64,000 nt of DNA from assembly GCA_964467985.1 (NCBI GenBank), contig CAYXTP010000001.1:329683-393682 (forward strand), in the 5' to 3' direction. Below, piece by piece: positions 1 through 7,639 of the stretch; positions within the stretch are counted from its first letter, which is position 1, and the number at the start of each line of letters is the position of its first letter. The stretch comes from GCA-2720975 sp964467985 (GTDB lineage Bacteria > Planctomycetota > UBA1135 > GCA-002686595). A program made the position numbers and the translations under genes. Under the pieces are notes generated by a model. That model made no database searches. It was not told where the DNA came from and saw only the letters and a list, made by a program, of their open reading frames with translations.

Positions 1-549
1 TCCAAGATCCAAGTCCCCCCATTCCGGTGTTTCCAATTCGACGCGCAGGTCTTCGATTGCGAGGGCAGGAATCTGAGCGAGGTCCAGGGGCGTGGGTTCT
101 TTGGGGACCTCGCCCAGCGTGCCTTGGATGCCCTCTATCAAGGATTCCGAAAACCTCAGGTGGCCGTGGCGGGCAACTGCCTGTTCCAGGAAGAAACCAC
201 GGGCCACAGACCAATTGACTCGCAGCTCGAGATCGTGCAGCGCCAGTTCCTCGCCCTGATCCACGTAGGCGAGCCGGTCCAATGTGGCGGAGCGAGCTGT
301 CCAGTTCAGGTCGATCGGGCCCACCTCGACCCTGCCAGCCGCAGCACCGACCTCGGCTTGCAGTGAGCGTTGGATGAAGCGCTCCAAGCGGCCGTTGCCG
401 GGGAGCCAAAGAGCCAACCCCATGAGAATCCAGGACAACCACCCGAGCCGCATGAGCAGCCTCAACCAGGCCGGCCTGGGTGCCTCGTCGGCAGCCGAGG
501 CGAGCGCCGCGCCGTTTCCTGGAGGCGGGGGTTGGCCAGAATCAGTCAT
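1..549 (-). CDS. AsmA/TamB-like membrane-anchored protein, N-terminal part
   Basis: This reading frame has no stop from its ATG at 549 down to the window edge, so only the first 183 codons are present. After a Pro/Ala-rich cytoplasmic start there is one membrane segment (about residues 33-49). The following chain alternates hydrophobic and polar residues in the style of AsmA/TamB/DUF748 proteins, which are anchored in the inner membrane and take part in outer-membrane lipid or protein homeostasis. Its start overlaps the end of alr by 8 nt, so it is probably translated with alr. The family call is a pattern judgement on a partial protein; a generic membrane-anchored beta-rich protein is also possible. 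Confidence 0.6.
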   Translation of the reverse strand, partial: MTDSGQPPPPGNGAALASAADEAPRPAWLRLLMRLGWLSWILMGLALWLPGNGRLERFIQRSLQAEVGAAAGRVEVGPIDLNWTARSATLDRLAYVDQGEELALHDLELRVNWSVARGFFLEQAVARHGHLRFSESLIEGIQGTLGEVPKEPTPLDLAQIPALAIEDLRVELETPEWGDLDLG

Positions 550-1795
550 CGGATTGCCCCGGACTTGCCGTGGTAGAGGCTGCTGGCATCACCTTTGCGG
601 TGATCGTCTTGCTCTGTTCAGACGCAGGACTCTGCGCCGGCAAGAAAGGATCCGTCCCACCAACGAAGGCGCGCGGCAGGCGACCGAGAGAGCACGTGAG
701 TTCGTGTGGAATGGTACCGAGGCCGTGGGCCAAGTCTTCCAGTCGGAGTTCATCGTCTCCGTCCCTACCGAGCAGGGTGACTTCTTGTCCAACACGCACC
801 CCTTCCAGATGTCCGACGTCGACCGTGGCATAGTCCATCGACAGGCATCCAACTAGCGGAGCTCGACGCCCAGCGATGAGCACGTCCCAATTTTGCAGGT
901 TGCGCGGCAGCCCGTGACCGTAGCCGATTGGCAAGGTGGCGATTCGCGTTGGACGCGGTGCGCGCCAGAGAGATCCGTAGCCAACCGGGGCATCCATCGG
1001 AATGTCTTTCAAGAAGACCACCCGCGAACGCAGACTCATGATTTGCCGCAGCTCCTCCGGGGGACTGAGGTGCTTGGAGAGGGCCCCGTAGGCGGCGATT
1101 CCGATCCGAACCGTGTCGGTCCCCACTGCCGATTCGTGCACGCAGTGCAGATCCGTGAACAGCCCGGCAGAGTTCAAGCAGTGGATCCAGCCACAGTCGA
1201 GACCCTGGGCCTTGGCCTCGGACACTAGGCCCCGGAACACTGCCAATTGTTCGTGGGATGACGGGCAATGTCCGCCATCAGGTGCAGACAGGTGTGTCAT
1301 GAAGCCTGCCAGCCTGAGGTGGGAGGCGGCGTGCACCTCGCGCAGCAGGTTCAGGGCCAGGGATGGGGATACGCCCAGACGGCCCATACCCGTATCGACG
1401 TTCAGGTGAACCTGGGCTGTCAAACCGACGGTCTGGGCCAGATCTTGCAAGGAACGGCAGCGGTCCACAGAGTGCAATCCCACGTGGATTTGGTGTCGAA
1501 GGCAGGAGGGAAGCTCCTCTTCGACCACCGTGCCCAGGACCAGAATGGGGGCCTGGAGGCCCGCTCTGCGCAACTCCAGGGCCTCTTGTGAGGTTCCGAC
1601 ACCCAGGGCCCCGATTCCACAGCGCAGGGCGTGGTGGGCAACCGCCACGGCTCCGTGGCCGTAAGCGTCTTGCTTGACCACGAGCATCACCCGCACCCCC
1701 CGCCCTGCGCGACGACACACGCAGCGCAGGTTCAGAGCCAGGGCATCGAGGTCGATTTCAGTCCATGCGCGAAAGCTGTCCACAGCTCGCAACAT
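542..1795 (-). CDS. alr: alanine racemase
   Basis: PLP-dependent interconversion of L- and D-alanine, which supplies D-alanine for peptidoglycan. The 417-residue protein carries the PLP lysine (K41) in VVKQDAYGHG, where most homologues have KA(D/N)AYGHG. The second catalytic base is the Tyr of VGYGSLW (Y273). It also has NVDTGMGRLG and the C-terminal beta-domain motif CLSMDYATVDVG. The length is slightly above the usual 360-390 because of a C-terminal tail rich in Ser, Thr and Ala. GGAG lies about 8 nt before the ATG. It is the first gene of a minus-strand unit with the downstream AsmA-like gene. Confidence 0.95.
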   Translation of the reverse strand: MLRAVDSFRAWTEIDLDALALNLRCVCRRAGRGVRVMLVVKQDAYGHGAVAVAHHALRCGIGALGVGTSQEALELRRAGLQAPILVLGTVVEEELPSCLRHQIHVGLHSVDRCRSLQDLAQTVGLTAQVHLNVDTGMGRLGVSPSLALNLLREVHAASHLRLAGFMTHLSAPDGGHCPSSHEQLAVFRGLVSEAKAQGLDCGWIHCLNSAGLFTDLHCVHESAVGTDTVRIGIAAYGALSKHLSPPEELRQIMSLRSRVVFLKDIPMDAPVGYGSLWRAPRPTRIATLPIGYGHGLPRNLQNWDVLIAGRRAPLVGCLSMDYATVDVGHLEGVRVGQEVTLLGRDGDDELRLEDLAHGLGTIPHELTCSLGRLPRAFVGGTDPFLPAQSPASEQSKTITAKVMPAASTTASPGQSDD

Positions 1796-1797
1796 AG

Positions 1798-1813
1798 CGC
1801 TCCGGGAGGAGCG
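1798..1813 (-). promoter_or_regulatory. hairpin covering the alr ribosome binding site
   Basis: Perfect 6-bp inverted repeat CGCTCC/GGAGCG with a 4-nt loop, directly upstream of the alr ATG. The GGAG likely to serve as Shine-Dalgarno for alr is in one arm, so the hairpin could limit initiation. Short stems like this occur often by chance in GC-rich DNA. Confidence 0.25.
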
Positions 1814-1879
1814 ATCAAAGCGGCCTCCGGGACACGCGTCTCAGGCCCCAATCCAAAGTGCCCAACCCGCGCTCAGGCG

Positions 1880-1908
1880 TTGACAAGCCCCCCCAACGGG
1901 CGCATTCT
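1880..1908 (+). promoter_or_regulatory. candidate promoter of the histone-fold gene
   Basis: A perfect TTGACA (1880-1885) is followed after 17 bp by CATTCT (1903-1908), a weak match to a -10 box. It would give a leader of roughly 75 nt before the ATG at 1991. The -35 element is convincing, the -10 element is not. Confidence 0.35.
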
Positions 1909-1990
1909 CACCGACGCAATTCGGACTTCATATCCCCGCCCCGACACCCTCGGGGCATGACTGCCCACAACGGGCAAGGCAATCGACATC

Positions 1991-2224
1991 ATGGCCAAGA
2001 AGGCACGCAAGAAAGCGAAGAAGGCAACCCGCAAGAAGGCTGGTAAGAAGAAGAAAACTGGCGACCTGATCATCAGCAAGGCCCGCACCAAGGCGGCCGC
2101 TGGCCTGAACGTTTCGGGCGACTTCTACGCGGCCCTCGACGACATGGTTCGCGCCGCCATTGAGACGGCTGAAGGTCGCGCATCTGCAAACAACCGCAAG
2201 ACGCTGCGTCCCCAGGACCTGTAG
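1991..2224 (+). CDS. bacterial histone-fold protein with lysine-rich N-terminal tail
   Basis: A 77-residue basic protein in two parts. Residues 1-24 are a tail with 12 Lys and 2 Arg in the first 22 positions, in KKA-type repeats like those of H1-like bacterial proteins. Residues 25-77 look like a minimal histone fold: a short first helix (DLIISKARTKAAA), then NVSGDFYAALDDMV and a long helix ending in ANNRKTLRPQDL. That ending resembles the RKT-x-x-x-D(L/I) segment of archaeal histones and of the short histones described in Bdellovibrio. It probably binds and compacts DNA; this is inferred from fold similarity. It stands alone, transcribed towards tsaB. The start fits a typical nucleoid protein with no upstream in-frame alternative that looks coding. 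Confidence 0.85.
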   Translation: MAKKARKKAKKATRKKAGKKKKTGDLIISKARTKAAAGLNVSGDFYAALDDMVRAAIETAEGRASANNRKTLRPQDL

Positions 2225-2242
2225 GTCTCCTTCAGTGAGGCC

Positions 2243-2259
2243 CCGGCGGGTTCCGCCGG
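2243..2259. terminator. hairpin between convergent histone-fold and tsaB genes
   Basis: Perfect 7-bp stem CCGGCGG/CCGCCGG with a 3-nt loop, 18 nt after the histone-fold stop and between two convergent genes. There is no T-tract on either strand, so it may be a Rho-assisted or T-less terminator. No gene is seen in the rest of the 2225-2370 gap. Confidence 0.4.
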
Positions 2260-2370
2260 CCGCCGGGCGCCAAGAGTCCTCGGAACACGATTGTCCCCCA
2301 GGATTGAAGCCCGTTCGAGATGCCCTGCATCGCGCCCAGTGCGCCTTGCGGGGCATCTGCCGTTTGGGGG

Positions 2371-3045
2371 CTAGCGCTTGCGCACGTTGGCAGCAAAGGG
2401 GCGCAGGTAGAGCGGCTCAACCGCTTCGGGGCTCAGCGCCCCAGCTTGCTCTAGCCGCGCGATTCCAAGGGCTAGCAGGTGTTCTGCGTGGGGACCGCCG
2501 CAGGGTCGGTGGCGTGCTTGCTCCTCCTCCACGAGTCCAGCGGCTTTGGCGCTGTCCTCGTCGCAGAGCAACCAATCGCTAGCGGGCAAAGTCGCGCGCC
2601 AATCCTCGGCAGGGCAAACCGTCGGAGCAACACTAGTGATCAGACCCGCGGCCGTCCGCTCGTAGTGCGCTCCGTAGATCTGACGCGAACGCGCGTCCAG
2701 CAGAACGGTTCCACACTCACCCTCATTCAGGTGTGCGAGCGCAAGAGCCTCAAAGGAGGGCACAGCCTGAAGGTGCGCACCCGTGCCACGGCTGAGACCC
2801 AAAGCCGTGGCGATCCCGACGCGCAGCCCTGTGTAACTACCGGGGCCCGTTCCGACGATCACGGCTCGAATGTCCGCGGGCGTCTGACCAAGTTCGTTCA
2901 ACATCGTCCCCAGTGCCCCGAGCAAGTCACTGGCATGGCGGCGTCCCGCCTCGAGTGAGAGGGCCAGGGTCCTCTCACCCGTTTGCACCGCGATGGAGGG
3001 CGGGCGCGAGGACGTTTCTAGAGCGACGCGGGTCACGCAGACCAC
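2371..3045 (-). CDS. tsaB: tRNA threonylcarbamoyladenosine biosynthesis protein TsaB
   Basis: Non-catalytic partner of TsaD in adding threonylcarbamoyl to A37 of ANN-decoding tRNAs. The ASKHA-type N-terminal motif VALETSS is followed by the TsaB signature GTGPGSYTGLRVGIATALG (about residues 65-83). The 224-residue length is normal. Two GTG starts are possible: 3045, and 3036, where GTGA overlaps the glmM stop. The second would give MTRVALETSS, closer to the usual family N-terminus. It is the last gene of the ftsH-folP-cdaA-glmM unit. Confidence 0.92.
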   Translation of the reverse strand: MVCVTRVALETSSRPPSIAVQTGERTLALSLEAGRRHASDLLGALGTMLNELGQTPADIRAVIVGTGPGSYTGLRVGIATALGLSRGTGAHLQAVPSFEALALAHLNEGECGTVLLDARSRQIYGAHYERTAAGLITSVAPTVCPAEDWRATLPASDWLLCDEDSAKAAGLVEEEQARHRPCGGPHAEHLLALGIARLEQAGALSPEAVEPLYLRPFAANVRKR

Positions 3046-4400
3046 TGGCGCAGGGCGGTTTGGATGCAGTCCGCGAGTTCCTGGGCCTGGGCCTGGATCA
3101 CTCCCTCATCGGGACCTTCGACCATGACGCGCGCCACGTCTTCGGTGCCCGAGTATCGCAACAGCACTCGGCCGTCCGATCCCAAGGCCTGCTCCGTTCG
3201 CGCCACGGCCGCCATGACCTCAGGCAGGCCAGAAAGGTCGGGCTTGGCTGCCACCGGAGTGTTGAGCAGTACCTGTGGGAAGGGCCTGTAGGGTGCAGCG
3301 AGTTTGGACAGGGGCTTCTCGGTGGCCTGCATGACTGCGATCACTCTGAGGGCAGTCAGGATGCCGTCTCCGATGTAGCCGTGTTCATGGCCAAGGATGA
3401 TGTGACCGGATTGCTCACCACCCAGGGCGAGCTTGTGTTCCCGCATACCGTCCACCACGGCCCTGTCACCAACGGCCACTTCGAGCACACCGACGCCAAC
3501 ATCGCGCAATGCACGATGCAGGCCGCGGTTGCTCATGACTGTCGCCACGATGCGCGCGTCGGGCAACTCGCCCGATTGGGCCGCGTGCCGGCCGATGACT
3601 GTCATGATGCCGTCTCCGTGCACCAACTCACCGTGCTCATCGGCCAAGATGCATCGGTCGCCGTCGCCGTCGAGGGCAATACCCAATTGCGCGCCGTGCT
3701 CCAGGACGGCCGCTTGCATGGCCTCGGGATGCGTGGATCCACAGCCCGCGTTGATGTTGTCCCCGTTGGGGGAACAGGCAAGTGCATGCACATCTGCACC
3801 GAGAGAACGCAATGCCTCTGGAGCCACTTCGCTACCCCCTCCGTTGGCGCAGTCGACAACGACTGAAAAACCGTTCAATGACAGCTCCTCGCTCTGGACG
3901 AGATGCTCAATGTAGGAGCGCTGAAGTCCAGCGTCGCTTGTGCGCGTGGTCCAGGTGTTTTCTTCCACGGCCGGCAGTTGATTCAGGCCTTCGGCCCCGC
4001 CCAACAGTTGCTCCATGGCCAACTGGTCTTCATCGGTGGGCTTGCCGCCCTCGGCGCTGAACAGCTTGATGCCGTTGTCCTCCGACGGGTTGTGGGAAGC
4101 GCTGAGCATCGCTCCCAGGCTGAAGGAGCCGGTCCTTACAAGCCAGGCCAGCCCGGGTGTTGTGATCAGGCCAACGCTTTGAGCTTCGATTCCGGCATTG
4201 GCCAGGCCAGCGCCAAGGGCTGCTACCAATTGGGGGCCAGAGCGCCGACCATCGTGGCCCAGGAGGGCGGGCAGTTGATTCCCGTGACTCATCACCTCCC
4301 CCGCCGCCACACCGACTGCGTGCACGGCTCGCGGGGACAGCCAACCGTGACCGGCCAACCCTCGGATCCCATCTGTTCCGAACAACTCGCCAGCGCTCAC
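3033..4400 (-). CDS. glmM: phosphoglucosamine mutase
   Basis: Converts glucosamine-6-phosphate to glucosamine-1-phosphate for UDP-GlcNAc synthesis. The open frame extends upstream to 4637, but the likely start is a GTG at 4400, one base after the stop of the cyclase gene and preceded by GGGAGAAG. With this start the active-site serine in SASHNP is residue 102, the position known for E. coli GlmM, and FGTDGIRG lies near the N-terminus as usual. The Mg-binding DGDGDR loop and the phosphate loop RYSGTE are present; 455 residues is the family length. It follows the diadenylate cyclase, as in the cdaA-cdaR-glmM operons of Firmicutes, where GlmM can bind and restrain CdaA. Confidence 0.95.
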   Translation of the reverse strand: MSAGELFGTDGIRGLAGHGWLSPRAVHAVGVAAGEVMSHGNQLPALLGHDGRRSGPQLVAALGAGLANAGIEAQSVGLITTPGLAWLVRTGSFSLGAMLSASHNPSEDNGIKLFSAEGGKPTDEDQLAMEQLLGGAEGLNQLPAVEENTWTTRTSDAGLQRSYIEHLVQSEELSLNGFSVVVDCANGGGSEVAPEALRSLGADVHALACSPNGDNINAGCGSTHPEAMQAAVLEHGAQLGIALDGDGDRCILADEHGELVHGDGIMTVIGRHAAQSGELPDARIVATVMSNRGLHRALRDVGVGVLEVAVGDRAVVDGMREHKLALGGEQSGHIILGHEHGYIGDGILTALRVIAVMQATEKPLSKLAAPYRPFPQVLLNTPVAAKPDLSGLPEVMAAVARTEQALGSDGRVLLRYSGTEDVARVMVEGPDEGVIQAQAQELADCIQTALRQWSA

Positions 4401-4401
4401 G

Positions 4402-6441
4402 TCACTCTTCTCCCGAGTCCGCTGATCCATCGGGGGCGGGCGACTCATTGGGTACCTTCTTGATCTCAACCAACTGAATCTCGGGTTCGTCGAACACGAT
4501 GCGTAGATCTCCGGGAGCGGCGTCCTTGCAAGCCTGGGCAAACCGCCCTTCTTCCATCGGTAGTTTCGTGCGCCAATCGTCCAGGCCCAGGGTCTGGATG
4601 CGGCACTGAGTGGAACCCGCTGGGATGTCGTCCACATCCACGAACACTCGTAGGTGCTTCTTCACGAAACTGACGATGGCGGCGCGATCGGCCACCCAGT
4701 CATCCGAATCTCGATCACCCCGCACCAGACCTCGCGTATAAATGCTGACCTGGGCCCGCTTGGACGGGGCCTCAAACTCCCGGGCGCCCCTAGCCGTGGG
4801 GTCAAAGGCTGGATCGAAGTGCTGCAACCCGATGACGAGATCCAGGGCCCGGCATTCTACTTCCACAGGCCGAACGGGAACCAAGACGGAGATGGACTCC
4901 ACATTCAGGCTGACGCTTGCGTCCTGCCAGGCGGCGTCGAGTCCGCTTGTCAGGAGTTGCGAGGTCTGGTGTCCCGCGCCCAGGTGAATGCCGGATAGCA
5001 GCGGACCCTCCTCCGAAGTTCCTTCTCTCAGTTGCTCAATCGTGACCTGTGGCCCGGTGATGGAAACGGAACTGGGATCGAACACAATTTGGCCCCGATC
5101 CATCTCGTAGCGCTCGTCTAGATCCGTGCTGTCGATCTCGATCATGGACGCAGTCAGTGGGAGGTTCACCGATGAGAAAAGCTCGCTCATCAAGGGCGGC
5201 GGATCGCCGGCCCAGGAGACGTCTACTTCTCGTTCCAAGTCCACTCCGTTGCGCGTAAGACCCGCGAGATCCAGCAGCAAGGATGTACGGCCCGCGAAAC
5301 TCTCTCCGCTTGTGTCTCCCGAGGGTGTCGCCGTGTGGGCTTCGATGCGCCAGCGGCCGGACTCCATCAGCGGGCTGAGTTGTTCCCGTGGGCCCGAAAA
5401 GGAGAGCGTAGCCTTTTCTCCGACCGGGTTCGGGGACAGCCGGTGTCCCGCGGGAAGTACCACAACCAGAGCCTTGCCTTGGGCCTCAGCTGGAATGGTG
5501 GAGTCCACCTGCACGATATAGAGATCCAGGTCCAACTTGCCCGTATTGGCCTGGTAGGCCCCGTAGAACACGAGCGAGGCCAGCAGCAGGGCCGCAAATT
5601 TCTGGCCCACGTTCTCGGTGATCGCACGCAAGAACCAAGGCGCTTTCTCTTGGGCTTGTTCGTCGCCGTTGCCCGCGGCTTCATCGGAGCCAATTCGTTC
5701 GCGTAAGACCTCCTCCACATCCGCCTGGGGGATGCGACGCTCGATTGTCCCGCGCTTGCAGATCGAGATGATCCCGGTCTCCTCGGACACCGTAATGGTC
5801 ACCGCGTCTGTCTCTTCCGTCAGTCCCAGGGCAGCCCGGTGGCGGGTTCCGGTGGACTTGCTGATCTCCACATTTTCGGTCAGGGGAAACAGGCTCGCCG
5901 CGGCTACCAGGCGGTCCCCACGGATGATCACCGCTCCGTCATGCAGTGTTCCGCCACTCTGGAAAATGCTGTCGAGTAGCAGGCGATTGACCTCGGAATC
6001 GAGCTTGACTGCACCATCGATGTAGGCATCGAGCGGAGTCTTGCGCTCAAAGGCTATCAGTGCCCCTTGTTTCTTCTTCGCCATGGTCTGCACGGCAGCG
6101 GCGACCTCGGCGACGATTTCTTTGCGGTGGGCGCGCAGAAAACGACCCAGCAAGGGGTTCTCAGTCAGGGTGAAAAGGCCCCGTCGTAGCTCGGGCTGAA
6201 AGATAATGGCGATGATCACAAAGACCAGAGCCTGCAGCCCGGCGATGATGCCCTCGATCTCCACGAGCCCGTAGGTTTGGGCAACGAGACCCATGCCATA
6301 GACCCCGACAATCAGAATTAGACTGACTCCACTGATGAGGCCGCTGCCCCGCGTCGTTCGCAAGAAACTCAGCAGCAGGTAGATCCCAAAGGTGAGGATC
6401 AAGACCTGCAGCAGGACCTTGGGTGCGAGAATGGCGTCCAT
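4402..6441 (-). CDS. cdaA: diadenylate cyclase (CdaA) fused to YbbR-like domains
   Basis: Makes cyclic di-AMP from two ATP at the inner membrane. Residues 1-81 contain three membrane helices. Residues about 90-250 are a DisA_N/DAC domain with GALI, HDGA (DGA at 168-170) and GTRHR (RHR at 200-202). A linker and a fourth membrane helix (about 282-296) follow, then roughly 360 residues of beta-rich, extracytoplasmic YbbR/CdaR-like sequence ending in an acidic tail. CdaA and its regulator CdaR are normally separate proteins, so at 679 residues this is a one-chain fusion. It starts 2 nt after the folP stop. The cyclase call is secure; the YbbR identity rests on arrangement and position. Confidence 0.9.
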   Translation of the reverse strand: MDAILAPKVLLQVLILTFGIYLLLSFLRTTRGSGLISGVSLILIVGVYGMGLVAQTYGLVEIEGIIAGLQALVFVIIAIIFQPELRRGLFTLTENPLLGRFLRAHRKEIVAEVAAAVQTMAKKKQGALIAFERKTPLDAYIDGAVKLDSEVNRLLLDSIFQSGGTLHDGAVIIRGDRLVAAASLFPLTENVEISKSTGTRHRAALGLTEETDAVTITVSEETGIISICKRGTIERRIPQADVEEVLRERIGSDEAAGNGDEQAQEKAPWFLRAITENVGQKFAALLLASLVFYGAYQANTGKLDLDLYIVQVDSTIPAEAQGKALVVVLPAGHRLSPNPVGEKATLSFSGPREQLSPLMESGRWRIEAHTATPSGDTSGESFAGRTSLLLDLAGLTRNGVDLEREVDVSWAGDPPPLMSELFSSVNLPLTASMIEIDSTDLDERYEMDRGQIVFDPSSVSITGPQVTIEQLREGTSEEGPLLSGIHLGAGHQTSQLLTSGLDAAWQDASVSLNVESISVLVPVRPVEVECRALDLVIGLQHFDPAFDPTARGAREFEAPSKRAQVSIYTRGLVRGDRDSDDWVADRAAIVSFVKKHLRVFVDVDDIPAGSTQCRIQTLGLDDWRTKLPMEEGRFAQACKDAAPGDLRIVFDEPEIQLVEIKKVPNESPAPDGSADSGEE

Positions 6442-6443
6442 GA

Positions 6444-7604
6444 CTAGGCCTGCGCCTCCGGATGGGGTCGTAAGGCTGCGGCCACGGAAGCGGCCTCAGC
6501 CATGACAGCCACATCGTGTACGCGCAGGTATTCCGCGCCGCCCAGTACACACACGCCAAGCGCGGCCGCTGTCCCTCCCAGTCGCTCTTGAGGCTCCTGT
6601 GCTGCCGAGCCGCGCTGCCACTGAGTCTGGTCCTCGCTGCCCATAATGTGACCGATGAACGACTTGCGCGAGACTCCGACCAACACCGGCAAACCCAGAC
6701 TGCGCAGCACGGGCAGTTCGCGTAGCAAGCTCACGTTGTGTTTCAGCCGTTTGCCGAAACCAATGCCGGGATCGATCAGGATCTGGGCGGGGTCCACCCC
6801 GGCGGCGATGCATGCTGCGGCGCGGGAGCGCAGGTAGTGGGCTACCTGTTCGGTGGGGTTCTCGTAGGCGGGATTGGCTTGCATCTCTTGCGGCGTGCCC
6901 TGTGAGTGCATCAGGACTACCCGCGCACCGTATTCAGCGACCACCGACAGCATACGCCCATCCACCTCACAACCACTCACGTCATTGACCCAAGAAGCAC
7001 CCGCTTCCAGGGCGGCCTGGGCCACGCTGGCCTTCGTCGTGTCGATGGAGAGGGGGATGGGGAGTTCAGCCGCGAGTCCTCGGATCACCGGCAAGACGCG
7101 TTGCATCTCCTCCTCTTCGCACACCGGCTGGGCGCCTGGGCGCGTCGATTCCCCGCCCACGTCCAGGACGGCGGCCCCTTCGGCGGCTAGGCGGCGGCCT
7201 TGATCCAGGGCGGCTTCGATGTGCAAAAAGCGCCCACCATCGGAAAAACTGTCGGGCGTCACATTCAGAACGCCCATCAGCTGCGGTGCAGGAGCTAGCG
7301 TGGCGTGCGCTCTGAGCGTATCGAGCAGGAGTGCGGCCAGGGGCAGGTCCGCGGCCTCATTTTCGAGGGCCTCCAACTCGCAACATCCGACCCAGGTGGC
7401 CTCGGATCTGGATCCCCGCATGCCGAGTCGGTCCAGTTGGTCCGCTACCGAGTGCGGCTCGGAGTCTGTCGGAGGAGTCTGCGCACCTCGCAAGCTGAAG
7501 CAGACTTGGCTGGATCCAGCTTCGCCAGCACGCATCACCAACGGATTCAGGCCCAAGCCCAGTGGGCTGCAGATCTGTGGGAAGCGGTTGGAGATTATGG
7601 GCAC
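6444..7604 (-). CDS. folP: dihydropteroate synthase with N-terminal extension
   Basis: Condenses 6-hydroxymethyl-7,8-dihydropterin pyrophosphate with p-aminobenzoate in folate synthesis. The core starts near residue 108 with MGVLNVTPDSFSDGG, then DVGGESTRPGA, SIDTTKASVA, WVNDVSG, IDPGIGFGK and VGVSRKSFIG, all normal. About 107 residues precede the core, while most homologues begin there. The GTG at 7604 lies 35 nt after the ftsH stop; an internal ATG at 7535 is an alternative, and even that leaves a long extension. The ftsH-folP order is widespread. Confidence 0.93.
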   Translation of the reverse strand: MPIISNRFPQICSPLGLGLNPLVMRAGEAGSSQVCFSLRGAQTPPTDSEPHSVADQLDRLGMRGSRSEATWVGCCELEALENEAADLPLAALLLDTLRAHATLAPAPQLMGVLNVTPDSFSDGGRFLHIEAALDQGRRLAAEGAAVLDVGGESTRPGAQPVCEEEEMQRVLPVIRGLAAELPIPLSIDTTKASVAQAALEAGASWVNDVSGCEVDGRMLSVVAEYGARVVLMHSQGTPQEMQANPAYENPTEQVAHYLRSRAAACIAAGVDPAQILIDPGIGFGKRLKHNVSLLRELPVLRSLGLPVLVGVSRKSFIGHIMGSEDQTQWQRGSAAQEPQERLGGTAAALGVCVLGGAEYLRVHDVAVMAEAASVAAALRPHPEAQA

Positions 7605-7639
7605 AGCTTGCTTCAGAACAGGTGCTCAGCCCAAGCCGA

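Noticed and set aside
4401..4637. N-terminal extension of glmM by 79 residues
   Set aside because: It lies within the cyclase gene in another phase; starting at the GTG at 4400 restores family length and the active serine at residue 102.
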